Assembly: GCA_900547135.1 (NCBI GenBank)
Contig: URFJ01000093.1
Location: 1-7,823 of the forward strand
Origin: an uncultured Eubacteriales bacterium
GTDB taxonomy: Bacteria; Bacillota; Clostridia; Christensenellales; CAG-138
Direction: 5' to 3'
DNA length: 7,823 nucleotides
Part shown: positions 6,130 through 7,823 of the stretch, one piece after another
Numbering within the stretch: the stretch's first letter is position 1
Layout: each line of letters starts with the position of its first letter
Translations under genes and position numbers: made by a program
Notes under the pieces: generated by a model
What the model was told of the DNA's origin: nothing
What the model saw: only the letters and a program-made list of their open reading frames with translations
The model's database searches: none

Positions 6130-7476
6130 TTATTTTATGCGTTTGCACTCAAGATAATAGCGCTTTTCATTCGCTTCGCCCATTGAAAACGTCTTCCTTG
6201 GAAGGGCGCCGTCAAATACAACGGTTCTAAACAGCGCGCTCTTATGTATGGACGGAAGCGTAAAGCCCATGTTGCCGGGCCGCATACCCAGGTCGTACAC
6301 TACATCCTCTCCATGTATATAGTCTATGGCTATTCCTTTTTCCTTTATCATATCGTCAAGCGCGTTTTGAAGGGTTCCCACTTCAAGTTGCGCTGAGGGG
6401 CATCCCACGGAGAAGAAACCGTATCCGCCTTCGGCACAAAATGGAAGCAGATGTCGGCCCTTCCCCGTCTCTTTCTCCATTGCGTGATCCCTATCCTCTC
6501 TGGAGTCGTACCAGCGCTTTTCACAGCTGCCGTTATCCCTCGCTATCCTGTCACAAAGCCACTCTGCAGCATCATCAACGCCCATGTTAATGTTAAATAT
6601 GACCCTGTGAATCGGCTCAAATATTATTCCATCGTCATGTACGTTCTCAATCTCAACAAGTGCATACCGTGCGGGATGCGTTTTAATTTCTTCCGGGGCA
6701 AGGCCGGCCTTCACCTTTTCCCAGCCTGCCTTTGCGGTGGCGAATGAATGGTTGCCGTCGCCCATGGCGAATAACATGGGTGGCTTGTCCGCACCGTAAG
6801 CTTCCCTGAACCTTACGGGGTCTGCCAGCGCTTCCAGAGCGCCAATTATTTTACAAATGGCAGCCTCATCGTTTATAAACCATCCTTCAATATGGCCTCC
6901 GTCCTGCATCAGTTCAAAATCGTAGGCCTTTTCCAGTTCGTCCGCCTTATCAATCAGCGGTTCAATAACCGCCTTTTCAGGATCGTCGATTAGCACTATT
7001 ATATGTGGCATCTCAAGCGGAGCGTTTTCCCTAATACGCAGCCTGGGAGGGATCCGCTCAACAATCGTCCCCTCAGTTGCCCTTATAAGGGTTGTCGAAC
7101 CCTTTTTGTAATCATAACATTCAAGGTCGAGCGCCATCACTAAGCCGGAGCGCCTGTTTCCCGCAACGCTGCGCCTTAAAAGCATGAATCCCTGGCCTAT
7201 GCTTTCCAATACGCCGTTTTTAACATATTCGTCCATGCGGGCGTTTATCCTGGAAATACGGTCAGCCTCATCCGGCTTGTCCAGATACATTTCTGGGAGC
7301 ATCAACCTGAGGGTTGAAGGAGCGTCGCCAACTATACGCTCGGTTTCCTCCCAATATTCGGGTTGGGAAGTATATTGATCACATGCTACGACAGCCCACT
7401 TAGCAAGATCAACGTCCTTGTTGGGCATAAGCACCTCGGGAACAAGGATGCCTACAGAGTTTTCGTATCTTTTCAT
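6130..7476 (-). CDS. DUF1015 family protein
   Basis: A complete 448-residue soluble protein without signal peptide or membrane segments, of the usual length for the DUF1015 family. Family hallmarks seen are an N-terminal block VGILVPEVLMP with WAVVACDQYTSQPEYW (about 27-42), RIPPRLRIRENAPLEMPHIIVLIDDP (about 141-166), the signature MGDGNHSFATAK (about 238-249), and RYALVEIENVHDDGIIFEPIHRV (about 270-292). The biochemical role of the family is not established. In clostridia such genes are often found near serine-biosynthesis genes, as I recall, but none is visible here. The DGNH block, with conserved Asp, Asn and His, looks like an active or binding site. The start is supported by GGAGGT four bases before the ATG. 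It appears monocistronic, with a terminator at 6065-6097, and is divergent from the gene starting at 7645. Confidence 0.93.
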   Translation of the reverse strand: MKRYENSVGILVPEVLMPNKDVDLAKWAVVACDQYTSQPEYWEETERIVGDAPSTLRLMLPEMYLDKPDEADRISRINARMDEYVKNGVLESIGQGFMLLRRSVAGNRRSGLVMALDLECYDYKKGSTTLIRATEGTIVERIPPRLRIRENAPLEMPHIIVLIDDPEKAVIEPLIDKADELEKAYDFELMQDGGHIEGWFINDEAAICKIIGALEALADPVRFREAYGADKPPMLFAMGDGNHSFATAKAGWEKVKAGLAPEEIKTHPARYALVEIENVHDDGIIFEPIHRVIFNINMGVDDAAEWLCDRIARDNGSCEKRWYDSREDRDHAMEKETGKGRHLLPFCAEGGYGFFSVGCPSAQLEVGTLQNALDDMIKEKGIAIDYIHGEDVVYDLGMRPGNMGFTLPSIHKSALFRTVVFDGALPRKTFSMGEANEKRYYLECKRIK

Positions 7477-7510
7477 GTCAACCTCCGTTCAGGTGGTATT
7501 TTTCACGTAT

Positions 7511-7539
7511 AGTTTACAATAAAAGGCTACTCTGGTCAA
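7511..7539 (-). promoter_or_regulatory. Candidate promoter of the DUF1015 gene
   Basis: On the minus strand TTGACC (7539-7534) and TAAACT (7516-7511) are separated by 17 bases. The -35 box differs from consensus at one position and the -10 box at two. The start point would be near 7504, about 28 bases before the ATG. It is the best pair in the short divergent spacer, but of moderate quality. Confidence 0.5.
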
Positions 7540-7644
7540 TGTGAGTTAAATTTAAAAGAGTATTTCATTAGTTATATTATCCCCATCCGTCCTTTTTGGT
7601 CTTGAAACGTCATATACATTTTAGGCAGAATGGAGGATTTAATC

Positions 7645-7823
7645 ATGACGCCCATACCTCTTATTTTAATACAAACTGACGTTAACGCCATGATTGAGGT
7701 TAACGGCCAGCGTATAGGAGAGTGCGTAAAAGGGGGGCATATAGCTATTCCCGTATCTGATACGGGAAACTGCTATATACTTGCCCTTCCCCTGTCGGAT
7801 GACGGCGGGAACCGCAGGTATCC
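7645..7823 (+). CDS. Hypothetical protein, 3' end outside the window
   Basis: An open frame begins with ATG at 7645 and continues to the window edge, giving 59 full codons. GGAGG (7632-7636) sits eight bases before the ATG, a good ribosome binding site. The visible protein starts MTPIPLILIQTDVNAMIEVN and continues with GQRIGECVKGGHIAIPVSD and ILALPLSDDGG. It has alternating hydrophobic residues and Gly turns typical of beta strands, loosely like a PEGA or other small beta-sandwich repeat. There is no signal peptide. I do not recognise the family. It is divergent from the DUF1015 gene across a 168-base spacer, so shared regulation is possible. I found no clear promoter for it; TTGAAA at 7602-7607 lacks a convincing partner. 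Confidence 0.75.
   Translation, partial: MTPIPLILIQTDVNAMIEVNGQRIGECVKGGHIAIPVSDTGNCYILALPLSDDGGNRRY

Noticed and set aside
1..7823. CRISPR array, tRNA or rRNA genes, complete insertion sequence
   Set aside because: I saw no regularly spaced direct repeats, no tRNA cloverleaf or rRNA signature and no transposase frame.

Overview
The window looks like chromosomal DNA of an anaerobic, clostridia-type member of the Bacillota (Firmicutes). The reasons are a clostridial-type pyruvate, phosphate dikinase, a DUF1015 protein, GGAGG-type ribosome binding sites, consensus sigma-A-like promoters (TATAAT boxes, extended TGn -10) and AT-rich spacers. No genus can be named from this stretch.

Layout. Positions 1-484 hold no recognisable intact gene, but carry a good orphan promoter (145-174) and an imperfect inverted repeat (380-463). 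Positions 485-1261 (+) are the decayed remains of a class I SAM-dependent methyltransferase. Positions 1245-1578 (-) hold a weaker, unidentified coding-like remnant. From 1732 to 7476 everything is read from the minus strand as separate transcription units: ppdK (1813-4440, own promoter and terminator); a C39-like cysteine-peptidase lipoprotein (4687-5484, terminator at 4611-4643); a strongly structured non-coding RNA (about 5585-5850) with its own near-consensus promoter; and a DUF1015 gene (6130-7476, own terminator at 6065-6097). A divergent plus-strand gene starts at 7645 and runs off the window.

How they fit together. ppdK is a central-metabolism gene for pyruvate/PEP interconversion and is transcribed alone. 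The lipoprotein is probably an extracytoplasmic cell-surface protein. The most interesting element is the RNA just upstream of it. It has a TGn-TATAAT promoter, a long-range closing helix of several segments, and at least six internal hairpins, and it overlaps a spurious 87-codon reading frame. I see neither a convincing terminator nor a convincing promoter between the RNA and the lipoprotein gene. It is therefore either a free-standing ncRNA (the raiA family is my leading but unverified guess) or a long structured leader of the lipoprotein mRNA. The left 1.7 kb looks like an eroding accessory region with two gene remnants and repeat debris.
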